The notes beneath the pieces are model-generated. The model did not search any database. It worked only from the letters and a program-made list of their open reading frames with translations, and was not told the DNA's origin. From D2472 sp964275585 (GTDB taxonomy: Bacteria > Pseudomonadota > Gammaproteobacteria > Magnimaribacterales > D2472): a stretch of 41,374 nt of DNA. Shown piece after piece: positions 16,100-23,950 of this stretch (its first letter is position 1; every line of letters starts with the position of its first letter). The stretch spans positions 1 to 41,374 of the forward strand of contig CAXYCJ010000001.1 in NCBI GenBank assembly GCA_964275585.1. The letters are read 5' to 3'. The translations under genes and the position numbers were made by a program.

Positions 16100-17997
16100 A
16101 TTTTATTGGCTCCAAATTAACTAGCTTAGGCCGCAAGCAGAAAGTTCTGATTGTTCTGTTTAATGATCTACTTCTTGCCTTAGCATGCTGGCTCGTTTTT
16201 GGACCCCCAATGGCTACATACATAGCTTCAGAATTTGCTACTGGAATATTTGAAATATTTTTTTCTGAATGGAAGTCCTTTCTTTTTCCAGCAATTATTT
16301 CAATTAGCTATCTCTATTTTTTTGGATTCTACAAATCTTTAATTAAATTTTTTGATTCAAAGGATTCAATTCTTTTAACATTGACAGGCTCATTAATTTT
16401 TGGATTTGCTTGGTCCTCTATTCACATCTATCAATTTTCTACTGTTTCCACTTCATTTTTATCCATTGCAGTATTACAAGGGTTTTTGTTAGCATCGGTT
16501 TTTTATGCATTTTTAAATATTTCTAGAGATGTAGCAAAATATATCCTATACCCACATAGCACCAATATTGATGCTAAGAATATTGTGATTTACGGTGCAG
16601 GCGCATCTGGAAATGAATTATTTCAATCTATACTCTTGGATCCCTCAAAGAAATTACTAGCCTTCTTTGACGATTCAAAAAATTTAAAAAATCTACAAAT
16701 TAATAACATTCCTATAATTGGCTCTGATAAGCAACTGCTCGCATTAAAAGAAAAAAACCCAGATTTAGAAATCTTGCTCGCTATTCCAAGCATTCACACA
16801 GAAAAAAGAAGAGAAATTATTTCTAAGCTTGAGAAAATGAAAGTTGCAGTTCGGACTGTCCCTTCTTTTCATGAGTTAATCTCCGATCAAAAAAAGATGA
16901 CAGACATTCAAAACCTCTCTCTTGATGATTTATTGCCAAGAGCCAGAGTTTCAAAAGATTTGTTAGAAAATGCTAAAGAAAAAACTTTATTGATTTCAGG
17001 GGCAGGAGGCTCTATTGGATCTGAGATAGCAAGACAGCTTTTAGATAATGGCCCTCAGGCAATTATTTTATTTGATGTTTCTGAATATAATCTCTTCAAT
17101 GTTGAAAGGGAATGCCAGGCTATTAAGATATCAAAGAATTTAGAGACAGACATTATCCCAATTTTAGGAGATATCCGCGATGCAGTTCATTTAGATTTTT
17201 TATTTCAAAAATATCCAATCGACTCTGTCTATCATGCTGCTGCATATAAACATGTTCCTCTTGTGGAGGACGCTAACAATGTTAGTAAAGCATGTGAAAA
17301 TAATGTGATAGGCACATTCAATTTAGCATCATGTTCAATAAAATATAATATTAAATCTTTTGTTATGATCTCAACTGATAAAGCTGTGAGGCCTTCAAAT
17401 ATCATGGGTGCCTCCAAGAGAATGGCAGAAATAGCAATACAATCTCTAAACACCAAAGCCTCTTCAACAAAATTTTCCATGGTTCGGTTTGGCAATGTAA
17501 TAAATTCTTCTGGTTCAGTTATTCCTTTATTTTTAGATCAAATTGCAAAAGGAGGTCCCGTCACGGTTACTCATAAAGAAGTGACCCGATATTTCATGAC
17601 TATTCCAGAGGCCTCAAATTTAGTTTTACAAGCAGCTCAAATGTCAAATGGTGGAGAGGTTTTTATTTTGGATATGGGCGAGCAATTAAAGATATATGAT
17701 CTTGCTCGAAAGTTAATTCACTTATCAGGTCGCAGTATTGCGTCTGAACCTGGTGGTGATGGCATCGAAATTATAGAAATAGGATTACGCCCAGGAGAAA
17801 AAATGTATGAAGAGTTACTAATTTCCGGAGACCAACTCCCTACCGAAAATCCAAAAATCTTTAAATCCATGGAAGCTTTCCCTGAATTGGGCAAAATGGA
17901 AGCTATGGTTGAGCAAATGAAAACAGCAATTGCTGTGAATGATACCGATAAAATTATTAGCATTTTTTATGAAAATGTAGAGGGATACCAACAATGA
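16096..17997 (+). CDS. WbpM-type polysaccharide nucleotide-sugar dehydratase
   Basis: A 633-residue membrane enzyme of the WbpM/CapD/PglF family, which converts UDP-GlcNAc to the 4-keto-6-deoxy sugar. Four N-terminal membrane helices (about residues 15-150) precede a CoA-binding-like Rossmann domain (NIVIYGAGASGNELFQSIL). The dehydratase domain follows, with SGAGGSIGSEIARQLL, HAAAYKHVPLVE, ISTDKAVRPSNIMGASKRMAE and RFGNVINSSGSVIPLF. Met stands in place of the classical Tyr before GASK, the Ser-Met-Lys triad expected for WbpM enzymes. ATG overlaps the upstream stop and its own stop overlaps the next start, each by four bases. It supplies the activated sugar for the divergent sugar transferase, by inference. 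Confidence 0.94.
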   Translation: MNFIGSKLTSLGRKQKVLIVLFNDLLLALACWLVFGPPMATYIASEFATGIFEIFFSEWKSFLFPAIISISYLYFFGFYKSLIKFFDSKDSILLTLTGSLIFGFAWSSIHIYQFSTVSTSFLSIAVLQGFLLASVFYAFLNISRDVAKYILYPHSTNIDAKNIVIYGAGASGNELFQSILLDPSKKLLAFFDDSKNLKNLQINNIPIIGSDKQLLALKEKNPDLEILLAIPSIHTEKRREIISKLEKMKVAVRTVPSFHELISDQKKMTDIQNLSLDDLLPRARVSKDLLENAKEKTLLISGAGGSIGSEIARQLLDNGPQAIILFDVSEYNLFNVERECQAIKISKNLETDIIPILGDIRDAVHLDFLFQKYPIDSVYHAAAYKHVPLVEDANNVSKACENNVIGTFNLASCSIKYNIKSFVMISTDKAVRPSNIMGASKRMAEIAIQSLNTKASSTKFSMVRFGNVINSSGSVIPLFLDQIAKGGPVTVTHKEVTRYFMTIPEASNLVLQAAQMSNGGEVFILDMGEQLKIYDLARKLIHLSGRSIASEPGGDGIEIIEIGLRPGEKMYEELLISGDQLPTENPKIFKSMEAFPELGKMEAMVEQMKTAIAVNDTDKIISIFYENVEGYQQ

Positions 17998-19112
17998 TTC
18001 AAAAATTAAACTTCTTCTTTTCTAACTTATTTGTTCTTTCTTTCTTGATTGGTTGCGGAGATGGAGATATTGAAGTCGCAGGCCTAGACTTAAAGATAGA
18101 TCCAGAATTTAAAATAGAGATATTCGCTTCTGAATTAATTTCACCTCGACAGATGGTTGAGGGCGATGATGGAAAAATTTATGTTGCCTCAAGGAAAGGG
18201 GGTAAAATTTTTGCTATAAAAGATACAGATGGAAATGGTATTGCAGATGAGAAAATATTAGTTGCGGAGAACTTAGAATTCTCAACTGGCGTCAGTTTTT
18301 ATGATGGAGACTTATATTTTACTGAGATTGATAAAGTATGGAAAATTGAAAATATCTCAGATAGTTTGAAAAATAATTCCCCATCTTTGCCGTCAAAAAT
18401 TCTCATTACTGATAATTTACCAAGTGACGAATGGCATGGTTGGAAGTGGATTAAGCATGATGAGGATGGAGAGATATATATAAATGTAGGAGCCCCATGC
18501 AATGCTTGCTTATCTGATGATAAAAGGTATGCATCAATTCTTCGATTAAAGAATGATTCCTGGGAATATGTTGCTAGAGGTGTTAGAAATTCAGTGGGTT
18601 TTGATTTTCATCCAATTTCAAAAAAATTATTTTTTACAGACAATGGAAGAGATTGGCTGGGAGATGATTCTCCTTCTTGTGAATTAAACAGAGTAGATGT
18701 TGAAGGTGCTTTTTATGGCTTTCCTTATAAGCATGCTAGCCTTGTAGTTGATCCTGAGTTTGGGAATTTAAATCCTGGCTTTTCATTCGTTGATCCTATC
18801 CTAGAGCTAGGAGCGCATGTAGCACCTACAGGCATAGCCTTTTATAAAGGAGAAATGTTCCCAGCATTCAAGAATAATCTTTTTATCACATTGCACGGTT
18901 CATGGAATAGATCCTCCAAAGTTGGGTATAAAGTGATTAGAGTGATTTTAGATCAGGATGGCAATGTCACTAGCCATCAAGACTTTATTTCTGGATGGTT
19001 AAAAGATGAGAAGGTGTCTGGGAGACCTTCAGCTCCATTAATTATGAGGGACGGGAGCATCTTGATATCAGATGATATGGCAAATCTTATTTATAGAGTT
19101 TCTTTAAAATAG
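17994..19112 (+). CDS. PQQ-dependent sugar (sorbosone) dehydrogenase-like lipoprotein
   Basis: A 372-residue six-bladed beta-propeller of the soluble glucose/sorbosone dehydrogenase family, which oxidises sugars in the periplasm with pyrroloquinoline quinone. A signal peptide ends in the lipobox LIGC (Cys21). Markers: FASELISPRQMVEGDDGKIYVASR, DTDGNGIADE, DEWHGWKWIKHD, ARGVRNSVGFDFHP, FTDNGRDWLGDDSPSCELNRV, LELGAHVAPTGIAFY and LHGSWNRSSKVGYKV. It overlaps the dehydratase gene by four bases, an unusual site for a periplasmic dehydrogenase. PQQ synthesis genes are not in the window, and many family members have other or unknown substrates. Confidence 0.87.
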   Translation: MIQKLNFFFSNLFVLSFLIGCGDGDIEVAGLDLKIDPEFKIEIFASELISPRQMVEGDDGKIYVASRKGGKIFAIKDTDGNGIADEKILVAENLEFSTGVSFYDGDLYFTEIDKVWKIENISDSLKNNSPSLPSKILITDNLPSDEWHGWKWIKHDEDGEIYINVGAPCNACLSDDKRYASILRLKNDSWEYVARGVRNSVGFDFHPISKKLFFTDNGRDWLGDDSPSCELNRVDVEGAFYGFPYKHASLVVDPEFGNLNPGFSFVDPILELGAHVAPTGIAFYKGEMFPAFKNNLFITLHGSWNRSSKVGYKVIRVILDQDGNVTSHQDFISGWLKDEKVSGRPSAPLIMRDGSILISDDMANLIYRVSLK

Positions 19113-19125
19113 AAATACCTATCAT

Positions 19126-20148
19126 ATGAAAGTTGGCATAGCAGGATATGGGGTTGTCGGAACAACTCGCTATGAATCAATCCTTAAAAATACTAATTAC
19201 TCAGTCACAGCAATTTCAGAAAACAATCCGCATGCAAGAAAAAAGATCCCAAAAGGAATACAAATTTTTGAAGATTACCAATCATTAATTGCTCTTGCTG
19301 ACATAGATGTATTATTTATAAGTCTTCCCAATCAATTTGCCTCAAACGCAACAATCTTGAGCTTACAAAAAGGTCTTCATGTCTTTTGTGAAAAACCCCC
19401 TGCAAGAACTTTATCTGAATTAAATGATGTCAGGTCAATTGCAGAGCAATATCCTGAATTAAAACTCATGTATGGTTTCAATCATCGGTTTCATTTATCA
19501 GTTGAAGATGCAAAATCAGTAATCGAAAGCAATAAATTTGGCAGGATTATCAATTTGAAAGGAATTTATGGTAAATCTCAAATGATTAGCTTTAATCAAA
19601 CTGACTGGAGAACTAATAGGTCAAAAGCTGGAGGTGGCATTCTATTGGATCAAGGAATTCATATGCTGGATTTAATGAGATATTTATCAAAAGAAAAATT
19701 TACTGAAATTTTTTCATTTATAGATAATGCATTTTGGAACTTTGATGTTGAAGACAACGCCTATGTAATGATGAGATCTTCTAATGGGGTGGTCGCTCAG
19801 CTTCACTCATCTGCTACTCAATGGAGACATATTTTTAACTTAGAGATTACCCTGGAAAAAGGCTCTCTTATATTGGGCGGCCTTCTTACGAGCTCAAAGA
19901 GTTACGGTGACGAAACTCTTACAATAATTACATCTAATCCAGAAAAAGATAAGGGCGATCCCAAAGAATCAATCTCTAAGTACAATGAAGATATTTCATG
20001 GGATAATGAGATCAAGTACTTTGCTAATTCTCTAGCCGATGGCTCTGCTATAAAACGGGGCAGCATTGATGATGCCATTGAAACAATGAGATTAATTGAG
20101 GCTATATACAAAGCAGACCCTGACTGGAAAGAAAAATTTTATACATAA
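19126..20148 (+). CDS. Gfo/Idh/MocA family oxidoreductase
   Basis: A 340-residue NAD(P)-dependent sugar oxidoreductase. The N-terminal Rossmann domain has MKVGIAGYGVVGTTRYESIL, then DVLFISLPNQF and the family signature GLHVFCEKPPARTLSEL with the catalytic-region Lys. The C-terminal domain has GGGILLDQGIHMLDLMRYL with the His expected near the substrate. Relatives oxidise or reduce sugars or nucleotide sugars, commonly at C3, in surface-glycan pathways. No obvious ribosome site precedes ATG at 19126, 13 bases after the upstream stop. Operon position suggests a role in making an unusual sugar; the substrate is unknown. Confidence 0.9.
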   Translation: MKVGIAGYGVVGTTRYESILKNTNYSVTAISENNPHARKKIPKGIQIFEDYQSLIALADIDVLFISLPNQFASNATILSLQKGLHVFCEKPPARTLSELNDVRSIAEQYPELKLMYGFNHRFHLSVEDAKSVIESNKFGRIINLKGIYGKSQMISFNQTDWRTNRSKAGGGILLDQGIHMLDLMRYLSKEKFTEIFSFIDNAFWNFDVEDNAYVMMRSSNGVVAQLHSSATQWRHIFNLEITLEKGSLILGGLLTSSKSYGDETLTIITSNPEKDKGDPKESISKYNEDISWDNEIKYFANSLADGSAIKRGSIDDAIETMRLIEAIYKADPDWKEKFYT

Positions 20149-20158
20149 AGGCAATAAT

Positions 20159-20737
20159 ATGAAAACTTCTGAAGCATTTTCAAATAGCTATTTAGAATAT
20201 TTAACATCTTTGATTGAGCAATTAGACAGGGCCGCCATTGCCAAGTTTGCAGACTTGCTTCTTGAATCTAGAGAGTCTGGAAGCACTACATTTTTTCTAG
20301 GAAATGGTGGTAGCGCATCCACAGCAACACATTTTGTTAATGATGTTTCATTGGGCAGCAGACAGTTTGATAAACCTTTTCGAGCAATCAGTCTTTGTGA
20401 TAATCAAGCTGTTATTACAGCAATTGCAAATGATGATGGGTATGAAAATATCTTTTTACAGCAACTCCAAACCCTAGCTAAACCTGGAGATACAATAGTA
20501 TGCATTTCAGCTTCGGGCAATTCAAAGAACCTCCTCAAAGCCATTGAATATGCAAAAAATAATGATATTTATGTTGTTGGGCTAACTGCTTTTGACGGGG
20601 GCTATTTAAAAAAAAATTCCAATCTAAATATTCATGTGCCAACAAAAGTTGGAGAATATGGTCCAGCTGAGGATTTGCATATGGTCGTTTGTGGCCTAGT
20701 CGGTTCTTATTTTAGAGAAAAATTATTAAATGCTTGA
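20159..20737 (+). CDS. SIS-domain sugar-phosphate isomerase, GmhA-like
   Basis: A 192-residue single SIS-domain protein, the length of GmhA (sedoheptulose-7-phosphate isomerase). Markers: FFLGNGGSASTATHFVNDVS (phosphosugar loop), ISLCDNQAVITAIANDDGYENIFLQQL, GDTIVCISASGNSKNLLKAIEYAK and EDLHMVVCGLVGSYF. ATG at 20159 is chosen because AAAGG lies seven bases upstream and this matches the family start; a longer frame from 20096 runs into the previous gene. The class converts ketose and aldose phosphates. In this operon it would supply a phosphosugar to the phosphatase and aldolase downstream (inference). Its end overlaps the next gene by eight bases. Confidence 0.91.
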   Translation: MKTSEAFSNSYLEYLTSLIEQLDRAAIAKFADLLLESRESGSTTFFLGNGGSASTATHFVNDVSLGSRQFDKPFRAISLCDNQAVITAIANDDGYENIFLQQLQTLAKPGDTIVCISASGNSKNLLKAIEYAKNNDIYVVGLTAFDGGYLKKNSNLNIHVPTKVGEYGPAEDLHMVVCGLVGSYFREKLLNA

Positions 20738-21482
20738 TTTCGACTCTTATCTTAATATTGCAAAATCTGCTGCCTTGCTAGCAGGTGAGTTTCTATTGAA
20801 AGCTCAAGGGAAAGATCATGAGGTATTACTAAATACAGGACGTGATTTGAAACTGAAACTTGATATAGATGCGGAAGAAATAATCAAGGAACATATAAAC
20901 TCCAAAACTTCATTTTTAATTCTTGGTGAAGAGACTGGAATGAGTGGTTTAGTTCATGATGATGTTGATCCTTATTGGGTTATTGACCCTCTTGATGGCA
21001 CATCTAATTTTTTTAGACAGATTCCAATTAGCTGTGTTTCGATTGCATTAATGCAGGGCCCAAAACCAATTCTTGGCGTAATTTATGATTTTAATCATGG
21101 CGAGCTTTATTACGGCCACAAAGAATCAAAAGCTTTTGTCAATGAGGCAGAAATCAAAGTCTCTAATTTTGCATTAAAAAATGAATCTACTTTGATAACA
21201 GGCATACCCGCTAAAAATAATTATTCTGATGATGAATTTAGCAAGATGATTACTGCTTTTCAAGCATGGAAAAAAGTAAGAATGATTGGATCTGCTGCCA
21301 TGGCATCAGTGTATGTTGCCGCAGGGAAAGCAGAGACTTATAAAGAAGATGGTATTTTTTTATGGGATATTGCAGCTGGAGCAGCCATTGTAGAAGCTGC
21401 AGGTGGCATAGCAAAGATTACAAACCACCAAGCTGATTTTAGAGTGGATGCAAGATTTACCAATAAAAATATAGAGATTTAA
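20730..21482 (+). CDS. Inositol-monophosphatase family sugar phosphatase
   Basis: A 250-residue Mg-dependent phosphatase of the IMPase/FBPase/CysQ fold. Metal ligands are visible in LGEETG, in DPLDGTSNFFRQIP (the family signature) and in the C-terminal WDIAAGAAIVEAAGG. The family removes phosphate from inositol, sugar or nucleotide phosphates. Placed between a GmhA-like isomerase and a 2-hydroxyacid dehydrogenase, a sugar-phosphate substrate is more likely than inositol phosphate. It may play the part that KdsC or GmhB plays in Kdo and heptose pathways. It starts within the last eight bases of the SIS gene. Confidence 0.91.
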   Translation: MLDFDSYLNIAKSAALLAGEFLLKAQGKDHEVLLNTGRDLKLKLDIDAEEIIKEHINSKTSFLILGEETGMSGLVHDDVDPYWVIDPLDGTSNFFRQIPISCVSIALMQGPKPILGVIYDFNHGELYYGHKESKAFVNEAEIKVSNFALKNESTLITGIPAKNNYSDDEFSKMITAFQAWKKVRMIGSAAMASVYVAAGKAETYKEDGIFLWDIAAGAAIVEAAGGIAKITNHQADFRVDARFTNKNIEI

Positions 21483-21483
21483 T

Positions 21484-22449
21484 GTGAACAGCAAAGATAC
21501 TGTTGCAGTGGCCTCTCGATCATTCTCAAAAAATGATTTTTTAATTGCTCGCTTACAAGAGAGTTATTCGAATATTCACCTTAATAACTCTGGTCAAACC
21601 CTTCAAGGAGATGATCTAATTAAATTCTTAAAAGCAGCTGATAAGGCTATTATTGGAATTGAGGAAATATCTAATACAGTATTAGATAAGCTTCCTAACC
21701 TTAAGGTGATAAGCAAGTACGGAGTAGGGTTGAATAACCTTAATTTGAACAGTCTCAAAGCCAAAGGGGTGAAGCTTGGATTTACTCCTGGTGTCAACAA
21801 GCAGAGTGTTGCTGAATTAGCTTTTACACTTGCTTTGATCTCTTTAAAAAAAATTCATAGCAATCATATTGATATTCTTCAAGGTCAATGGCCTCAAGAA
21901 AAAGGATCAGAGCTATATAAAAAAAATTTTGGATTAGTGGGATTTGGCAATATTGGACAAAAATTAGCCTCCCTGATACAACCTTTTCAATGTGAAATTC
22001 TATTTTTTGATAAAAAAAAATATACTAAGAATGAGATGAGTGCGATTTGCAAAGAGTTTCACTTGAATCCTAGGTTAGTCCATCAAGTAACATTATCAAA
22101 AATTTTAAATCAATCAGATATCTTGAGCATTCACCTTCCTCTAGAGGACGGTACTCTGAACATTATTGCGTCGAAACAATTAAATCAACTGAAAAAGAAT
22201 GTTTGCATAATCAACACAGCAAGAGGTGGAATAGTCAATGAAACAGACCTATTTAACTTTTTATCTCATAATCCAAATGCATTTGCTGCATTTGATGTGT
22301 ATGAAGAAGAGCCGGTATTAAGCAACCCTCTTTTTGATATCCCAAATTTTTTTGGAACCTCTCATCGTTCTAGTTTGACCCATGAGGGGATAAATGCCAT
22401 GGGTATGGCAGCGATCAAAGGATTAGATGATAATATTACTCTTAAATAA
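21484..22449 (+). CDS. D-2-hydroxyacid dehydrogenase, phosphoglycerate dehydrogenase-like
   Basis: A 321-residue NAD-dependent dehydrogenase interconverting a 2-hydroxy acid and a 2-oxo acid. Markers: the substrate loop SKYGVGLNNLNL, the NAD site FGLVGFGNIGQKLASL, LSIHLPLEDGTLNII, the Arg in INTARGGIVNETDL, the Glu in FDVYEEEPVL, and the catalytic His in GTSHRSSLTHEG. It lacks the extra C-terminal regulatory domain of long SerA forms. The start is GTG at 21484, two bases after the previous stop; the ATG at 21482 runs straight into TGA. In this operon it could form or remove a 2-oxo acid used by the neighbouring aldolase. Confidence 0.9.
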   Translation: MNSKDTVAVASRSFSKNDFLIARLQESYSNIHLNNSGQTLQGDDLIKFLKAADKAIIGIEEISNTVLDKLPNLKVISKYGVGLNNLNLNSLKAKGVKLGFTPGVNKQSVAELAFTLALISLKKIHSNHIDILQGQWPQEKGSELYKKNFGLVGFGNIGQKLASLIQPFQCEILFFDKKKYTKNEMSAICKEFHLNPRLVHQVTLSKILNQSDILSIHLPLEDGTLNIIASKQLNQLKKNVCIINTARGGIVNETDLFNFLSHNPNAFAAFDVYEEEPVLSNPLFDIPNFFGTSHRSSLTHEGINAMGMAAIKGLDDNITLK

Positions 22450-22461
22450 GAGATTTACTTT

Positions 22462-23187
22462 ATGAGCAAAATATCAATTGGCACCTGGTTAAGCCTACCG
22501 AATGAATCAATAGCAGAGATATTTTCTAAAGCTGGCTATGAATGGATTGTTATCGATTTAGAGCATAGCAGTATTAATATCAATCAAGCTGAGAAGCTTA
22601 TTAGAGTCATTGATCTTAGCGGATCAAAGCCTTTTGTACGCCTTTCCAGTCATGATGCAGCGCAAATTAAGAGAGTGCTTGATGCCGGCGCTAGAGGAAT
22701 CTTAGCCCCAATGATTGAAACGCAGGCGCAAATTGAATCTATTATATCTGCTTGCCATTACCCTCCCGAAGGTAACAGGGGCATGGGCCTAGCCAGAGCT
22801 CAAGGTTATGGAGAGACATCCGCAAAAACTCGATATATTTCTAATACTTCAAAGCAGATTGAGTTATATGCACAAATTGAATCTGTTGAAGGGATCAATA
22901 ATAGCGCAGAAATTTTTTCTCAAAATATTGATGGGTATTTTATTGGTCCATATGATCTATCAGCCTCTTTAAGTAATCCAGGAGTTTTTGATACAGAAGA
23001 GTTTAAATCGGCTGAAGAGAGCATTCTTGTTGCTGCAAAAAATGCAAATATTAAATGTGGGTATCATCTTGTTGAGCCAAATAAAGAACAGCTATCAATA
23101 TTAGAAGATCGAGGCTATGACATGATAGCTTTTAGTGTTGACATTCGAATGTTAGATTTAAGCGCAAGATTACCTTTTTCCAAATAA
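22462..23187 (+). CDS. HpcH/HpaI family aldolase
   Basis: A 241-residue class II (metal-dependent) aldolase of the HpcH/HpaI/GarL family, which joins or splits pyruvate-type 2-oxo acids and aldehydes to give 2-keto-3-deoxy acids. Markers: WIVIDLEHSSININ with the catalytic His, KPFVRLSS with the substrate Arg, LDAGARGILAPMIET, the metal Glu in AQIESVEG and the metal Asp in IGPYDLSASL. It is followed with no gap by a KdsB-like gene (stop TAA then ATG), so its product, a 2-keto-3-deoxy acid, is plausibly the substrate of that cytidylyltransferase. A purely catabolic role would be odd in this setting. Confidence 0.92.
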   Translation: MSKISIGTWLSLPNESIAEIFSKAGYEWIVIDLEHSSININQAEKLIRVIDLSGSKPFVRLSSHDAAQIKRVLDAGARGILAPMIETQAQIESIISACHYPPEGNRGMGLARAQGYGETSAKTRYISNTSKQIELYAQIESVEGINNSAEIFSQNIDGYFIGPYDLSASLSNPGVFDTEEFKSAEESILVAAKNANIKCGYHLVEPNKEQLSILEDRGYDMIAFSVDIRMLDLSARLPFSK

Positions 23188-23946
23188 ATGAAAAAAACGC
23201 TTGGAGTAATTCCTGCAAGAATGGCATCTTCTCGATTCCCAGGCAAGCCTTTAGAAAAAATCTTAGATATTCCTATGTTGGCCCATTGTTATGAGAGAGC
23301 CCTATTGTCAGGTGCATGTGACACCTTAGTTATTGCTACACCAGATATGGAAATTCTGGATTGGGCACATGATCATAATATTCCATCTGTGTTAACAAGC
23401 CACAAGCATCAGAGGGCAACTGAGAGAGCGAAAGAAACTTTAGATATTTTAGCTAAAGAGGGAAACTCATACGATCTGATTCTTTTGCTTCAGGGTGATG
23501 AGCCACAAATTTATCCCGAGGATATAGTTAATCTTAAGGCAGGGTTTACTGGAAAAGAATTTGAGGTAGTTAATCTAGTTTTTTCAATTGAAGGAGATGA
23601 TTTATTTAACCCCAATGTTGTCAAAGCAATAGTAGATAATAATTTTGAGATTATTTTTTTTACAAGATCTCATGTTCCTTATAAAAGCAATACAGCACTC
23701 AGACAACTTGGTATGATTGGTTTTACAAGCACAGCATTAAACAAGTACATAGATTTTAATCCAACTTTACTTGAGGAGCTTGAGTCTATAGATATGATGC
23801 GATTGCTTGAGAATGACTGCTCTATAAAAGGAGTTTCCTCCTCTCTCCCTATTCTTGGTGTGGATAATCCAGCAGATATTTTAAAGGCAGAGCAGATGAT
23901 GGCAAATGATCATTTAGTTAACTTGTACAGTCAAAAATACATTTAA
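23188..23946 (+). CDS. KdsB-like CMP-ulosonate cytidylyltransferase
   Basis: A 252-residue homologue of 3-deoxy-manno-octulosonate cytidylyltransferase, which couples CMP to a 3-deoxy-ulosonic acid. Markers: VIPARMASSRFPGKPLEKI (nucleotide loop, residues 8-26), LVIATPD and LLLQGDEPQIYPEDI (Mg and base site). The family motif HQSGTDR is altered to HQRATER at residues 74-80. The change lies in a conserved active-site loop, so another sugar acid may be the substrate, or this may be a second copy beside a normal KdsB elsewhere. It starts directly after the aldolase stop. It is recognised with confidence as the KdsB family but not as true KdsB. Confidence 0.9.
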   Translation: MKKTLGVIPARMASSRFPGKPLEKILDIPMLAHCYERALLSGACDTLVIATPDMEILDWAHDHNIPSVLTSHKHQRATERAKETLDILAKEGNSYDLILLLQGDEPQIYPEDIVNLKAGFTGKEFEVVNLVFSIEGDDLFNPNVVKAIVDNNFEIIFFTRSHVPYKSNTALRQLGMIGFTSTALNKYIDFNPTLLEELESIDMMRLLENDCSIKGVSSSLPILGVDNPADILKAEQMMANDHLVNLYSQKYI

Positions 23947-23950
23947 GATT

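Noticed and set aside
17401..17430. Met in place of Tyr in the dehydratase active site as a defect
   Set aside because: WbpM-type enzymes naturally use a Ser-Met-Lys triad.
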